Source: Frigidibacter sp. ROC022 (lineage in GTDB: Bacteria; Pseudomonadota; Alphaproteobacteria; Rhodobacterales; Rhodobacteraceae). Taken from it: DNA of 64,000 bases. Location: assembly GCF_024723735.1 (NCBI RefSeq), contig NZ_JANQDU010000001.1:372001-436000 (forward strand), in the 5' to 3' direction. The notes below the pieces were generated by a model that worked only from the letters and a program-made list of their open reading frames with translations, made no database searches and was not told the DNA's origin. The position numbers were made by a program, and so were the translations under genes. Of the stretch, positions 1 through 7,849 are shown piece after piece. How positions within the stretch are numbered: the stretch's first letter is position 1; every line of letters starts with the position of its first letter.

Positions 1-1
1 T

Positions 2-1084
2 ATCGCGCAGGCCTGCGCCGAGGGCCGCGCCGAAGAGGGCCGGAGCGGGGCGCTGCAGCTGCCGAACCTGGCCGCGCTCGGGCTCGGCCGGGCGGTGGCC
101 CTGGCCTCGGGGCTGGAGATCGGGCTGGGCGGCGCGGTGTCGGGCCGCTGGGGGGCCGCCACCGAGGTCTCGCCCGGAAAGGACACGCCCTCGGGCCACT
201 GGGAACTGGCCGGGGTGCCGGTGCCCTGGAACTGGACCTATTTCCCCGACACCCGGCCCGCCTTTCCGCCCGAACTCAGCGCCAGGGTCGCACAGCTGGC
301 CGGGACCGACGGGATCCTGGGCGACTGCCATGCCTCGGGCGTGCCGATCATCGAGGAACTGGGCGCCGAGCATATCCGCACCGGCAAGCCGATCTGCTAT
401 ACCTCGGCGGATTCGGTGTTCCAGATCGCCGCGCATGAAGAGCATTTCGGGCTCGACCGGCTGCAAAAGCTCTGCGCCGACATCGCGCCGACCCTGCACG
501 CGATGCGGGTCGGACGGGTCATCGCCCGGCCCTTCGTCGGCGCGCCGGGCAGCTTCAAACGCACCGGCAACCGGCATGACTATGCAATGTTGCCGCCGGC
601 GCCGACCCTGCTGGACCGGGCCGCGGAGGATGGGCGCGACACCCATGCGGTGGGCAAGATCGGGGACATCTTCTCGATGCGCGGCATCGGCGACCTTCGC
701 AAGGGCCCCGATGCGCAGCTGATGGACCATCTGGTGGACCTTGCCCGCGACGCCGCGCCGGGCAGCCTGACCTTCGCCAATTTCGTCGAGTTCGACACGC
801 TCTACGGCCATCGCCGCGATGTCTCGGGTTACGCCAGGGCGCTGGAATGGTTCGACGCGCAACTGCCGCGGGTCTTCGCGCATCTGGGCGACGGGGACAT
901 GATTCTCTTCACCGCCGACCATGGCAACGACCCGACCTGGACCGGAACCGATCACACCCGCGAGAGGGTGCCGGTGCTGATCCGGGGCCAGGGCGCGGGG
1001 GAACTGGGGCTGATCCCCTTCACCGGCGTGGCGGAACTGGTGGCGCGGCATCTGGGCCTGCCCGGGGCGGAAAGCGCGGCTTAG
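2..1084 (+). CDS. deoB: Phosphopentomutase, 5' end missing
   Basis: Interconverts (deoxy)ribose-1-phosphate and -5-phosphate in nucleoside salvage. The reading frame is open from nt 2, so the gene enters from outside the window; 360 codons are present against about 400 in the family, and the N-terminal metal-binding DG motif is therefore not visible. Visible family features are the LPNL segment near the left edge, SGHWE, an I-D-H-ready YTSADSVFQIAAHEE stretch, and the C-terminal metal-site sequence TADHGNDPTW followed by DHTRERVPVL, typical of alkaline-phosphatase-fold mutases. A GTG at 95 could mimic a start, but the conserved sequence continues upstream of it. Identification is secure; the boundary is a window artefact. 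Confidence 0.95.
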   Translation: MAQACAEGRAEEGRSGALQLPNLAALGLGRAVALASGLEIGLGGAVSGRWGAATEVSPGKDTPSGHWELAGVPVPWNWTYFPDTRPAFPPELSARVAQLAGTDGILGDCHASGVPIIEELGAEHIRTGKPICYTSADSVFQIAAHEEHFGLDRLQKLCADIAPTLHAMRVGRVIARPFVGAPGSFKRTGNRHDYAMLPPAPTLLDRAAEDGRDTHAVGKIGDIFSMRGIGDLRKGPDAQLMDHLVDLARDAAPGSLTFANFVEFDTLYGHRRDVSGYARALEWFDAQLPRVFAHLGDGDMILFTADHGNDPTWTGTDHTRERVPVLIRGQGAGELGLIPFTGVAELVARHLGLPGAESAA

Positions 1085-1157
1085 GGACCGGGCTCTCTGG
1101 ACAATCCCGGCTTGGTGGCTAGGCTCGCCCGCGAAGCCTGAAGTCACGGAGCGCGAC

Positions 1158-3458
1158 ATGGACAAGTTCGGAAAGAGTGCGGCACAGAGCCGGGTCGAGG
1201 ATCTTCGGCTGTTGACCGGCCATGGCCGTTATGTCGATGATATTGCCCCTGAAAATGCCTGGTTCGTGACCTTCGTCCGGTCTCCGTTCGGACATGCCAG
1301 GATCCTCGGCGTGGATACCTCGGCCGCGCTGGCGGCGCCGGGCGTCAAGGCGGTGCTGACGGTCGAGGATCTGGAGGCCATGGGCCTCTCGATCGGCATG
1401 ACGGCCACCGTGCAGACCAACCGCGACGGCTCGAAAGGCGCGGCGCCGCTGCGTCCGCTGCTGGCCAAGGGCAAGGTGAACTATGTCGGCGAGGCGGTCG
1501 CGGCGGTGGTGGCCGAGACGCTGGTTCAGGCCAAGGATGCCGCCGAACTGGTCGAGGTCGATTACGAGGACCTGCCTGCCAAGATCGATCTGGCGCCGGG
1601 CGGCCCGACGATCCATGACGAGGCGCCCGACAACGTGGCCTATGACTTCAGCGAGGGCGATGCCGACAAGGTCGAGGCCGCGATCGCCGCCGCCGCCCAT
1701 GTCGTCACCATGCCGATCGGCGACAACCGGATCATCGTCAATTCGATGGAACCGCGCGGCTGCTATGCCGAACCGATGGAGGGCGGCCGCCTGCATGTCT
1801 GCGTCAACGGCCAGGGCGTCTGGGGGCTGAAGAACGCGCTGGCCCGGGTGTTCGGCGAGGATGCCGGAACCTTCCGGGTCACCAATCCGGATGTCGGCGG
1901 CGGTTTCGGCATGAAGGGCTTCACCTATCCCGAGTATTACGTCTGCGCCGCCGCGGCCCGCAAGCTGGACCATCCGGTGCGCTGGATGTCGGAACGGACC
2001 GAGGCGATGCTGACCGACAACGGCGGCCGGGCCGTGGATGCCGTCTGCACCCTGGCCTTCGACAAGGACCACAAGATCACCGCCTACAAGGTCGAGGGCC
2101 TCTCGAATCTCGGCGCCTACAACTCGGAATTCGGCCAGATGATCCAGAGCTTCCTCTGGGCGCGGGTCCTGATGGGCACCTATGACGTGCAGACGACCCT
2201 GCTGAACGTGAAGGGCATCTACACCAACACGGTGCAGGTCGATGCCTATCGCGGCGCCGGCCGGCCCGAGGCGATCTATGCGCTGGAACGAATGATGGAC
2301 TATGCCGCCAGGCAGCTCGGCACCGATCCCTGGACCCTGCGGCGCAAGAACTTCATCCCGGTCTCGGCCTTCCCCTATACCTCGGCCACCGGCGAGAAAT
2401 ATGATGTCGGCGATTTCAACAAGGTCCTGTCTCGGGTCGAGATCGAATGCGACAGGGCCGGGTTCCCGGCGCGGCGCGCGGCTTCGGCCAGCCGTGGCAA
2501 GCTGCGCGGCCAGGGGCTGTGCTACTACATCGAGTCGATCCTCGGCTCGCCCGAGGAAGACGCCACCGTCGAGTTCCAGGAGGACGGCACCGTGCTGCTC
2601 TATGTCGGCACCCAGTCCGGCGGCCAGGGGCACGAGACGGTCTTCGCCAAGTTCCTCAGCGACCAGACCGGCATCCCGCTGGACTCGATCCGGGTGATCC
2701 AGGGCGACAGCGACCGGATCGCCAGGGGCGGCGGCACCGGCGGCTCGCGGTCCGTCACCACCCAGAACAACGCCACGCTGGCGGCGGTGACGCGGCTGGT
2801 GAGCGGCTTCGGCGCGATGATCGCCGAAGAGGCCGGGGTCGATCCGGCCGAGGTCAGCTTTGACGACGAGAGGTTCCGCGTTGCCGGGTCGAACCTGACC
2901 CCGACCATGCTGGAAGCCGCCGAGATGGCCCGCGCCAAGGGCCGCGACGATCTGCTGAAGATCACCGAGACGGCCACCCTGCCGGGCCGCTCCTATCCCA
3001 ACGGCGGCCATGTCTGCGAGGTCGAGGTCGATCCCGCGACCGGCCAGGTCACCGTCGAGCGCTATACGGTGGTGGACGATTTCGGTAATCTTATCAACCC
3101 GATGCTGGCCGAGGGCCAGGTTCATGGCGGGGTCGCGCAGGGGCTTGGCCAGGCGCTGAGCGAGCAGGTAGTCTATGACGAGAACGGCCAGTTGCTGACC
3201 GCGACCTTCATGGATTACGGGATGCCCCGGGCCGCAGATCTGCCGCTGATCGACTTCACCTCGGAACCGGTGCCCTCGACCGCCAACATCATGGGGATGA
3301 AGGGCTGCGGCGAGGCCGGGACGGTCGGCTCGATGGCCGCGGTGGCCAATGCGGTGATGGATGCGCTCTGGCAGGCCGGGGTGCGGCAGGCCGACATGCC
3401 CTTCACCCCGCATCGCGTCTGGGCGATGCTGAACGACGCCAAGCGTGACGCCGCCTGA
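1158..3458 (+). CDS. Xanthine dehydrogenase/CO dehydrogenase family molybdopterin-binding (large) subunit
   Basis: A 766-residue molybdenum hydroxylase large subunit, the part that binds molybdopterin cytosine dinucleotide and oxidises an aldehyde, N-heterocycle or similar substrate. Seen: N-terminal aldehyde-oxidase a/b hammerhead region (about residues 20-130), VGGGFGMKG at 246-254, AYRGAGR at 363-369, and the catalytic glutamate in GCGEAGTVG (Glu719). The AYRGAGR loop is the form II (CoxL-like) sequence, not the AYxCSFR loop of true CO dehydrogenase, so CO is an unlikely substrate. The [2Fe-2S] small and FAD medium subunits are not adjacent, which is unusual. Overlaps the next gene by 14 nt. 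The substrate cannot be told from sequence. Confidence 0.9.
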   Translation: MDKFGKSAAQSRVEDLRLLTGHGRYVDDIAPENAWFVTFVRSPFGHARILGVDTSAALAAPGVKAVLTVEDLEAMGLSIGMTATVQTNRDGSKGAAPLRPLLAKGKVNYVGEAVAAVVAETLVQAKDAAELVEVDYEDLPAKIDLAPGGPTIHDEAPDNVAYDFSEGDADKVEAAIAAAAHVVTMPIGDNRIIVNSMEPRGCYAEPMEGGRLHVCVNGQGVWGLKNALARVFGEDAGTFRVTNPDVGGGFGMKGFTYPEYYVCAAAARKLDHPVRWMSERTEAMLTDNGGRAVDAVCTLAFDKDHKITAYKVEGLSNLGAYNSEFGQMIQSFLWARVLMGTYDVQTTLLNVKGIYTNTVQVDAYRGAGRPEAIYALERMMDYAARQLGTDPWTLRRKNFIPVSAFPYTSATGEKYDVGDFNKVLSRVEIECDRAGFPARRAASASRGKLRGQGLCYYIESILGSPEEDATVEFQEDGTVLLYVGTQSGGQGHETVFAKFLSDQTGIPLDSIRVIQGDSDRIARGGGTGGSRSVTTQNNATLAAVTRLVSGFGAMIAEEAGVDPAEVSFDDERFRVAGSNLTPTMLEAAEMARAKGRDDLLKITETATLPGRSYPNGGHVCEVEVDPATGQVTVERYTVVDDFGNLINPMLAEGQVHGGVAQGLGQALSEQVVYDENGQLLTATFMDYGMPRAADLPLIDFTSEPVPSTANIMGMKGCGEAGTVGSMAAVANAVMDALWQAGVRQADMPFTPHRVWAMLNDAKRDAA

Positions 3459-4488
3459 CTGGATCAGGCGGCTTCTGCGCCGCGGCCCGAGGGCCGAGAC
3501 AGCCCAGCCCGCCCGTCGCCAGCGGGGCCATGTCGATCATGTGGTGATCCTCGACGGCACGCTGTCCTCGCTGGAGGAGGGCGAAGAGACCAATGCCGGG
3601 CTGACCTACAAGCTGCTGCGCGATCAGACGGCGCATGGCGCCATGATCGTGCGCTACGAGGCCGGCATCCAGTGGCGCGACTGGAAGGCGACGCTGGACG
3701 TGGTCGAGGGGCGCGGCATCAACCGGCAAATCCGCCGGGTCTATGGCCATCTCGCCTCGCGCTACCATGACGGCGACCGGATATGGCTGTTCGGTTATTC
3801 GCGTGGCGCCTACGCGGCGCGGGCGCTGGCCGGGCTGATCGACACCGTCGGGCTGCTGCGGGCCGATGCCGCGACCGAGCGCAACATCACCCTGGCCTAT
3901 CGCCATTACCGCGCCGATCCCGGCGGCTACTCGGCGCGGCTCTTCGCCCGGGCCAATTGCCACGCGGTAGCGGATATCGAGATGATCGGGGTCTGGGACA
4001 CGGTGAAGGCGCTCGGCATCCGGGCGCCGCTGTTCTGGCGCTGGTCCACCGTCGAACATCAGTTCCACACCCTCGGCCTCGGCCCCTCGGTCCGGCGCGG
4101 CTATCACGCCCTGGCGCTAGACGAGACCCGCGACGCCTTCGCGCCGGTGATGTGGGTCTGCGATCCCGACTGGACGGGCGAGATGATCCAGATGTGGTTT
4201 CGCGGCGCCCATGGCGACATCGGCGGTCAGCTCGGCGGCTTCGACGCGGCGCGGCCGCTGGCCAACATTCCCCTGGTCTGGATGCTGGAACGCGCCGAGG
4301 CGGCCGGGCTGCCGCTGCCGCAGGGCTGGCGCGCGCGCTTTCCCTGCGATGCCACGGCGCCCTCGGTCGGCACCATGAGGGGCTGGGGCAAGGCCTTCCT
4401 GCGCCGCCACCGGCGCGAGGTCGGCGCCGATCCGTCCGAACAGATCCACCCCTCGGCCCGCGGCCACCCGGTGCTGCTCTTCGGCTGA
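3445..4488 (+). CDS. DUF2235 domain protein (putative alpha/beta hydrolase)
   Basis: 347 residues. It carries the DUF2235 (Tle1-like phospholipase) signature: an N-terminal strand HVVILDGT (about 32-39), the nucleophile elbow GYSRGAYAAR with Ser119, a later VWDTVKALG segment with a likely catalytic Asp, and a FRGAHGDIGG segment with a likely catalytic His. No signal peptide is visible. The start is a GTG lying inside the end of the preceding gene; there is no clear Shine-Dalgarno, so translational coupling is likely. Members are found as type VI secretion phospholipase effectors or as stand-alone hydrolases; no VgrG/Hcp genes are near, so a stand-alone role is more likely here. Confidence 0.85.
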   Translation: MTPPDWIRRLLRRGPRAETAQPARRQRGHVDHVVILDGTLSSLEEGEETNAGLTYKLLRDQTAHGAMIVRYEAGIQWRDWKATLDVVEGRGINRQIRRVYGHLASRYHDGDRIWLFGYSRGAYAARALAGLIDTVGLLRADAATERNITLAYRHYRADPGGYSARLFARANCHAVADIEMIGVWDTVKALGIRAPLFWRWSTVEHQFHTLGLGPSVRRGYHALALDETRDAFAPVMWVCDPDWTGEMIQMWFRGAHGDIGGQLGGFDAARPLANIPLVWMLERAEAAGLPLPQGWRARFPCDATAPSVGTMRGWGKAFLRRHRREVGADPSEQIHPSARGHPVLLFG

Positions 4489-4610
4489 CCGGCCCGGGCC
4501 GACGGGACCGCGCGCCCGCGCCCGGGCAGGGCATCCGGATGCGGCTTCCGGGCGACGAGCCGACGCAGCCCTGATCCCCGGCAGTGCTGCGACCCCGGCC
4601 GTTGAGCGCC

Positions 4611-5096
4611 TCAGGGGGTCATGATCAGGCAGGTGGTCGAGCCGGTGGCATAGAGCTTGCCATCCTCCTGGCCCCGGATCTCGCCGCTGGCCACCCCGGT
4701 GGTGCGGCCGACATGCGAGGCGGTTCCGATCGCGTCGACCTGCATTCCCAGCGGCACCGGGCGGATGATGTTTATCTTGTATTCCAGCGTCGTGTAGACC
4801 GTTCCCCTGGGCAGCAGCGTCTGCACCGCGCAGGCCATGCAGCTGTCCAGCAGGGTGCCGTACCAGCCGCCATGCACCGTGCCGATCGGGTTCATCACCT
4901 CAAAGGCCGGGGCGCCCGAGAACACCACCCGGCCAGCCTCGACCACGCTCGGCCGATAGTTCATCAGCCCGGCGATCGGCGGCCCGGCCAGCCGGCCCTC
5001 CTTCATGGCGGTCAGGAATTCGAGTCCCGACATCGACAGCAATTCCTGCGGCGACAGCAGGTCCTCGGGCGAGGCGGCGGCATAGGCGTCAGTCAT
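4611..5096 (-). CDS. PaaI family hotdog thioesterase
   Basis: 161 residues; single-domain hotdog-fold acyl-CoA thioesterase. The PaaI signature HGGWYGTLLDSCM lies at residues 75-87, with Asp84 in the position used for catalysis in the family, followed by the characteristic YTTLEYKINIIRPV strand. Cytosolic, no signal peptide. It lies downstream of metF on the same strand but is separated from it by a strong terminator (5260-5294), so it should have its own promoter. The acyl-CoA substrate is not evident from the sequence. Confidence 0.85.
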   Translation of the reverse strand: MTDAYAAASPEDLLSPQELLSMSGLEFLTAMKEGRLAGPPIAGLMNYRPSVVEAGRVVFSGAPAFEVMNPIGTVHGGWYGTLLDSCMACAVQTLLPRGTVYTTLEYKINIIRPVPLGMQVDAIGTASHVGRTTGVASGEIRGQEDGKLYATGSTTCLIMTP

Positions 5097-5199
5097 GGTC
5101 CCTCCGGTTTCGCGGCGAGGCTAGACCGATTGGTCCAGCCTGAAAAGACCCAAACCGCGGTGACGTTCCGTCGGCGCCGGTCTGCCGTCCCGGGGCCCG

Positions 5200-5232
5200 C
5201 TTCACCTGGAAAATATCCCCGCCGGAGGCTCC
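5200..5232 (-). repeat. Intergenic repeat, copy 1 (33 nt)
   Basis: Read on the minus strand this starts GGAGCCTCCGGCGGGGATAT and ends GGTGAAG. A second copy with 30 of 33 identical positions lies at 53633-53665 in the opposite orientation. It sits just beyond the metF terminator. Confidence 0.6.
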
Positions 5233-5259
5233 GCCGCCGGCAACCGGCGCGCCGGCAGG

Positions 5260-5294
5260 AAAAAGGGCGGCCCTGCCTCCCCGCAGAGCCGCCC
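5260..5294 (-). terminator. Rho-independent terminator of metF
   Basis: On the minus strand GGGCGGC (5294-5288) pairs with GCCGCCC (5271-5265), followed directly by TTTTT (5264-5260). It lies 23 nt beyond the metF stop codon. Confidence 0.85.
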
Positions 5295-5317
5295 GTCGTG
5301 GCGCAGTCGATCCGGTC

Positions 5318-6196
5318 TCAGGCGACCTTTTCGAGGTTCACCTCGGGTGCGATGCCCAGGGCATGGGCAACGTCCCGGGTCAGCTGCGGCTTGTTCAGGG
5401 TGTAGAAATGCAGATCCTCGACGCCGCCCTCGATCAGCTCGGTGCAAAGCTCGGTGCAGATCGCGGTCGAAAGCAGCTCTTCGCGCCCGTCGCGCTTGGC
5501 GGCGGTGAAGGCCTCGTCCAGCCAGGCCGGAACCTCCGTGCCGCAGCGGGCGGCGAAGCGTTTGGTGCCCTCCCAGTTCTCGATCGGCAGGATGCCGGGG
5601 ATGATCGGCGCGGTGATCCCGGCCTTCTCGGCCCGGTCGCGGAACCGGAAGAAGGTCTCGGCCTCGAAGAAGAACTGGGTGATCGCCGAACTGGCGCCGG
5701 CCTCGATCTTGCGCTTCAGCCAGCGGATGTCGGCCTCGTCGTCGGTGGCTTCCGGATGCCGGTCGGGATAGGCGCCGACCCGCAGCTTGAACAGCCCGGT
5801 CTCGGCCAGCGCCGCCACCAGCTCGGCCGAATCCGCGAACCCCTCGGGATGCGGCACGAACCTGCCCTGGCCCTTCGGCGCATCGCCGCGCAGGGCCACG
5901 ATCTCGGTCACGCCGACCTCGGCATAGCGCCGGGCGATCTCCAGCGTCTCGGCCTTCGAGGCATTCACGCAGGTCAGGTGCGCCGCCACGTTCAGCCCGT
6001 AGTTCTTGTGGATGATCCCGACCGCGTCATGGGTCAGGTCGCGGGTGGTGCCGCCAGCGCCATAGGTCACCGAGACGAAGCTCGGTGCCAGCGGCGCCAG
6101 GGTGTTGACCGTGTCCCAGAGCCGGAACGAGGCTTCCATCGACTGCGGCGGGAAGAACTCGAAGGAAATCCTGAGGTCGGGTCGGGCAGCGGTCAT
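5318..6196 (-). CDS. metF: 5,10-methylenetetrahydrofolate reductase
   Basis: 292 residues, the usual length. Reduces methylene-THF to methyl-THF, the methyl donor for methionine synthesis, using FAD. The N-terminal SFEFFPPQ (residues 11-18) holds the catalytic Glu13, followed by the TIM-barrel segments SVTYGAGG, TCVNAS and VALRGD, and FFFEAETFFRF. The ATG at 6196 starts exactly at the family N-terminus; the frame remains open further upstream but that extension has no family sequence and would cross metR. It is divergent from metR, with a shared control region, and ends at a strong terminator. Confidence 0.96.
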   Translation of the reverse strand: MTAARPDLRISFEFFPPQSMEASFRLWDTVNTLAPLAPSFVSVTYGAGGTTRDLTHDAVGIIHKNYGLNVAAHLTCVNASKAETLEIARRYAEVGVTEIVALRGDAPKGQGRFVPHPEGFADSAELVAALAETGLFKLRVGAYPDRHPEATDDEADIRWLKRKIEAGASSAITQFFFEAETFFRFRDRAEKAGITAPIIPGILPIENWEGTKRFAARCGTEVPAWLDEAFTAAKRDGREELLSTAICTELCTELIEGGVEDLHFYTLNKPQLTRDVAHALGIAPEVNLEKVA

Positions 6197-6253
6197 GGGG
6201 CACCGGGGGCATGGGTTGGGTTGATGCGGGCCGTTGTAGGGCATCCTGCTTTG

Positions 6254-6288
6254 TGAGACAAACTCATAATTCTCATCAACATCATGAG
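6254..6288. promoter_or_regulatory. Candidate MetR operator region between metF and metR
   Basis: Contains the dyad TGAGACAAACTCA (6254-6266, TGAG-N5-CTCA), a LysR-type T-N11-A site resembling the TGAA-N5-TTCA MetR box, then a second dyad CTCAT-N7-ATGAG (6272-6288). Its place in the divergent metF/metR gap makes MetR the natural ligand; binding is inferred. Confidence 0.6.
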
Positions 6289-6295
6289 GACCGAA

Positions 6296-7237
6296 ATGAA
6301 TATCGAATTCCGGCACCTCCGCACGGTGAAGGCGATCCACGACACCGGCGGTCTGGCCCGGGCGGCGGAACTGCTGAACATCACCCAGTCGGCGCTCAGC
6401 CATCAGGTCAAGGGGCTGGAGGATCAGGCCGGGGTCGAGCTCTTCGTCCGCCGCACCAAGCCGATGAAACTCTCGGCGGCGGGGCACCGGCTGCTGCGTC
6501 TGGCCGAGCGGGTCCTGCCCGAGCTGGAGGCGCTGGAACAGGATTTCGCCGGGCTGCGCAGCGGCAAGGCCGGGCGGCTGCATCTCGCGATCGAGTGCCA
6601 CGCCTGCTACGAATGGCTGTTCCCGGTGCTGGAACAGTTCCGCAAGGCCTGGCCCGAGGTCGATGTGGACATCCGCGCCGGGCTGGCCTTCGACGCGCTG
6701 AACGCGCTGGCAAGGGAAGAGGTCGATCTGGTGATCTCCTCGGACCCGGAAGAGATTCCCGGCATCCAGTTCGCGCCCTTGTTCGATTATCAGCCGGTGT
6801 TCGTGGCTTCGGCGGCGCATCCGCTGGCCGCGAAACCCTTTGTCGAGGCGGCGGATTTCAGGGACGAGGTGCTGATCGCCTATCCGGTCGAGCGCTCGAA
6901 ACTCGACGTGTTCAAGATGCTGCTGATGCCCGCCGGGGTCGAGCCGCGCTCGATCCGCAGGGTCGAGCTGACGGCGATGATCCTGCTGCTGGTCGCCTCG
7001 CAGCGGGGGGTGGCGGTGCTGCCCGACTGGGTGCTGCGCCAGGTCAAGGTGTCGTCCGACTATGTGACCCGGCCGATCACCCGCGAGGGGATCACCCGGC
7101 GGATGTATGCCGCGACCCGCAGCGATGACGGTGCCAAACCCTACATGGCGCATTGGGTGAAGCTGGCCAGGACCGAGCCGGTGGTGCTGCGGCAGGGCAA
7201 CGCCGCCCGTGGCGCCGTTCCGGCGGCCGAAGGCTGA
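6296..7237 (+). CDS. metR: LysR family regulator of methionine genes, MetR
   Basis: 313 residues. N-terminal winged HTH (about residues 1-60) with the MetR-typical TGGLARAAELLNITQSALSHQ helix-turn-helix, then a periplasmic-binding-like effector domain expected to sense homocysteine. The ATG at 6296 has GAGGA (6286-6290) 5 nt upstream and matches the family N-terminus MNIEFRHL; an ATG at 6284 would add four residues but lacks such spacing. Divergent from metF, which fits its known role as methionine pathway activator. The start sits at the edge of the candidate operator, so autoregulation is likely. Confidence 0.92.
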   Translation: MNIEFRHLRTVKAIHDTGGLARAAELLNITQSALSHQVKGLEDQAGVELFVRRTKPMKLSAAGHRLLRLAERVLPELEALEQDFAGLRSGKAGRLHLAIECHACYEWLFPVLEQFRKAWPEVDVDIRAGLAFDALNALAREEVDLVISSDPEEIPGIQFAPLFDYQPVFVASAAHPLAAKPFVEAADFRDEVLIAYPVERSKLDVFKMLLMPAGVEPRSIRRVELTAMILLLVASQRGVAVLPDWVLRQVKVSSDYVTRPITREGITRRMYAATRSDDGAKPYMAHWVKLARTEPVVLRQGNAARGAVPAAEG

Positions 7238-7240
7238 CCG

Positions 7241-7573
7241 GTGCGGTTCTATCTGATCCTCGCGGCCGCGATCCTGGCCGAGGTCGTCGCCACCACCGCG
7301 CTTGCGCGGTCGGCCAGCTTTACCCGGCTCTGGCCCAGTGTGCTGGCGGTTGTCGGCTATGGCGTCGCGTTCTGGCTGTTGTCCTATCCGTTGCGGGTGA
7401 TGCCGACCGGGGTGGTCTATGCGGTCTGGTCCGGGCTGGGGATCGTGCTGATCACCGCCGTGGCCTGGCTTGGCTATGGCCAGAGGCTGGACCCGGCGGC
7501 GATCCTCGGGCTGGGCCTGATCCTGGCCGGGGTGCTGGTCATCAACCTCTTGTCGGATGTCGCGCCGCATTGA
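7241..7573 (+). CDS. Small multidrug resistance (EmrE/QacE type) transporter
   Basis: 110 residues with four predicted membrane helices, the exact size of EmrE-type proton-coupled drug exporters. The membrane-buried glutamate of helix 1 is present at position 14 (AILAEVVATTAL). GTG start 3 nt after the metR stop, so it is probably co-transcribed and translationally coupled with metR, although no functional tie to methionine is known. Could act on quaternary ammonium compounds or guanidinium, as SMR subtypes do; the sequence alone does not decide. Confidence 0.88.
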   Translation: MRFYLILAAAILAEVVATTALARSASFTRLWPSVLAVVGYGVAFWLLSYPLRVMPTGVVYAVWSGLGIVLITAVAWLGYGQRLDPAAILGLGLILAGVLVINLLSDVAPH

Positions 7574-7652
7574 GCCGACTGCCGCGATTGTCAGGCCCGG
7601 TGCATTCGGATAGGCTCCGCCCAGGTCCAATGCGCAACAGGGAGGGCCGGGA

Positions 7653-7733
7653 ATGACAATCCGCAAATGGCCCAGTCTCTACGGCCCTGTCTGTGCCCTG
7701 CATGTCCCGATGCAGGGTGGAGCCGCAGCCTGA
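7653..7733 (+). CDS. Putative leader peptide (26 aa) upstream of the ABC-F gene
   Basis: Short ORF with the sequence MTIRKWPSLYGPVCAL... ending in GGAAA. AGGGAGG (about 7639-7645) sits 7 nt before the ATG. Its 3' half contains a perfect hairpin, CCCTGCAT (7696-7703) with ATGCAGGG (7710-7717), and an ATGCAG downstream of the stop could compete for the same arm. The layout resembles the leader-peptide attenuators that control ribosome-protecting ABC-F genes. Coding status is inferred from the ribosome binding site and position only. Confidence 0.45.
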   Translation: MTIRKWPSLYGPVCALHVPMQGGAAA

Positions 7734-7805
7734 CCCGATAGGGTCCGCGACCGATCCGCCCGGAACCGGCGGGGCCCCTGCCGCCATGCAGCGACCCGCC
7801 AGCCA

Positions 7806-7830
7806 GCCCCGAACCGACAGCGGGGCCTTT
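7806..7830 (+). terminator. Possible attenuator hairpin before the ABC-F gene
   Basis: GCCCC (7806-7810) and GGGGC (7822-7826) form a short stem with an 11-nt loop followed by CTTT, ending 20 nt before the ABC-F start. The T-run is short, so intrinsic termination would be weak. Its meaning rests on the leader ORF upstream. Confidence 0.3.
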
Positions 7831-7849
7831 CGACCAGCGGATATCCATC

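Noticed and set aside
1119-3413. 764-codon open frame on the minus strand
   Set aside because: Exact antisense of the molybdenum hydroxylase; composition is the mirror of a GC-rich gene, with no family motif.
1158-3458. Aerobic CO dehydrogenase (coxL)
   Set aside because: Active-site loop is AYRGAGR, not AYxCSFR, and coxM/coxS are absent.
6197-6283. SAM riboswitch before metF
   Set aside because: The gap is only about 90 bp and is occupied by MetR-like dyads; no riboswitch fold was recognised.
6197-7666. Upstream extension of the metF frame
   Set aside because: Would cross metR antisense; conserved MetF sequence begins at the ATG at 6196.
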